6,286 bases of DNA from Gammaproteobacteria bacterium (lineage in GTDB: Bacteria; Pseudomonadota; Gammaproteobacteria; Natronospirales; REEB76): NCBI GenBank assembly GCA_028871235.1, contig JAGWNO010000118.1, positions 1 to 6,286 of the forward strand, in the 5' to 3' direction. A model generated the notes under the pieces. It worked only from the letters and a program-made list of their open reading frames with translations, was not told the DNA's origin and searched no databases. A program made the translations under genes and the position numbers. This document shows, piece by piece, positions 6,066 to 6,286 of this stretch (within the stretch, counting starts at the first letter, position 1; the number at the start of each line of letters is the position of its first letter).

Positions 6066-6286
6066 GTCTGCGCCTCCTGGAGCAGCGTGGTCACCGTGTC
6101 GCGGTCGCTGTAAGGCAGCTCCCGGTCGCCGATGACCTGGGAAGTTTCGTGGCCCTTGCCTGCCACCAGTACCACATCGCCGGGTGCGGCGGTATTGATC
6201 GTATGGGCCACCGCTGCGGCACGATTGCGCTGCACCTGCGCACGCGCGCGCCGGCCCATCCCCGCGAGGATCTCCGCGACGATGAC
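6062..6286 (-). CDS. murE: MurE, UDP-MurNAc-tripeptide synthetase (C-terminal fragment)
   Basis: MurE adds the third stem-peptide residue to UDP-MurNAc-L-Ala-D-Glu, meso-diaminopimelate in most Gram-negatives. Only the last 74 residues are in the window; the 5' part is off the right edge, and the frame is open from base 6286 to the TGA at 6064-6062. Visible family marks are the VIVAEILAGM start (relatives have a similar I-x-x-I-L-x-G-M), DVVLVAGKGHE at fragment residues 37-47, with GKGHE at 6160-6146, and the terminal YSDRDTV. In the family, GKGHE lies in the C-terminal domain close to the amino-acid site. The motif that separates DAP-adding from Lys-adding enzymes (DNPR in DAP types) is upstream and not visible, so the substrate cannot be read here. 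It ends overlapping the murF TTG. Confidence 0.95.
   Translation of the reverse strand, partial: VIVAEILAGMGRRARAQVQRNRAAAVAHTINTAAPGDVVLVAGKGHETSQVIGDRELPYSDRDTVTTLLQEAQT
6073..6078 (-). promoter_or_regulatory. Ribosome binding site of murF, supports the TTG start
   Basis: A perfect AGGAGG on the minus strand within the last codons of murE, 7 nt before TTG 6065. The following residues (SARHLADVARVTGG) match the normal MurF N-terminus, so the rare start codon is supported by both spacing and protein homology. Confidence 0.85.

Noticed and set aside
1..6286. Search for mobile elements, CRISPR arrays, tRNA/rRNA genes, riboswitches, terminators or defence genes.
   Set aside because: The whole window is covered by six conserved cell-wall genes with at most 13 nt between them, and no such element is visible on either strand.

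Overview
The window is an uninterrupted piece of a dcw (division and cell wall) cluster. Every gene is on the minus strand, so transcription runs from right to left. In transcription order it holds the 3' end of murE (partial), murF, mraY, murD, ftsW and nearly all of murG, which is cut at the left edge a few codons before its stop. This is the classic proteobacterial order; murC would be expected next, off the left edge. The high G+C content, the gene order and the protein signatures (MraY of 360 residues with the N-terminal FNVFSYLTFRAI stretch, FtsW with EAHTDF, MurG with GGTGGH and HEQN) suggest a Gram-negative proteobacterium, most likely a gammaproteobacterium. Genus cannot be read from this sequence.

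Layout from right to left: murE C-terminal domain (6286-6062); murF (6065-4680), with a TTG start overlapping the murE stop by 4 nt; mraY (4679-3597), starting on the base after the murF stop; murD (3583-2240), after a 13-nt gap; ftsW (start at GTG 2247, ending at 1084), overlapping murD by 8 nt; and murG (1087 to the left edge), overlapping ftsW by 4 nt. There is no non-coding stretch longer than 13 nt, so there is no room for an intergenic promoter, terminator, RNA gene or mobile element. Most starts carry a strong AGGAGG- or AGGGAG-type ribosome binding site inside the end of the preceding gene, as expected for a translationally coupled operon. A GGGAGG motif at the extreme left edge probably serves murC.

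Together the genes cover the middle of peptidoglycan precursor synthesis. MurD, MurE and MurF are cytoplasmic Mur ligases that build UDP-MurNAc-pentapeptide. MraY transfers phospho-MurNAc-pentapeptide to undecaprenyl phosphate (lipid I), and MurG adds GlcNAc (lipid II). FtsW is the SEDS-family septal glycan polymerase that uses lipid II with its class B PBP partner.

I found no previously undescribed system. All six genes are conserved housekeeping genes with intact key motifs. The points worth a second look are modest: non-ATG starts decided by ribosome binding sites, a GCC-repeat polyalanine tract in murF, two perfect short inverted repeats inside murG and ftsW, two substitutions in a conserved MurG loop, and the murG/murC junction at the edge.
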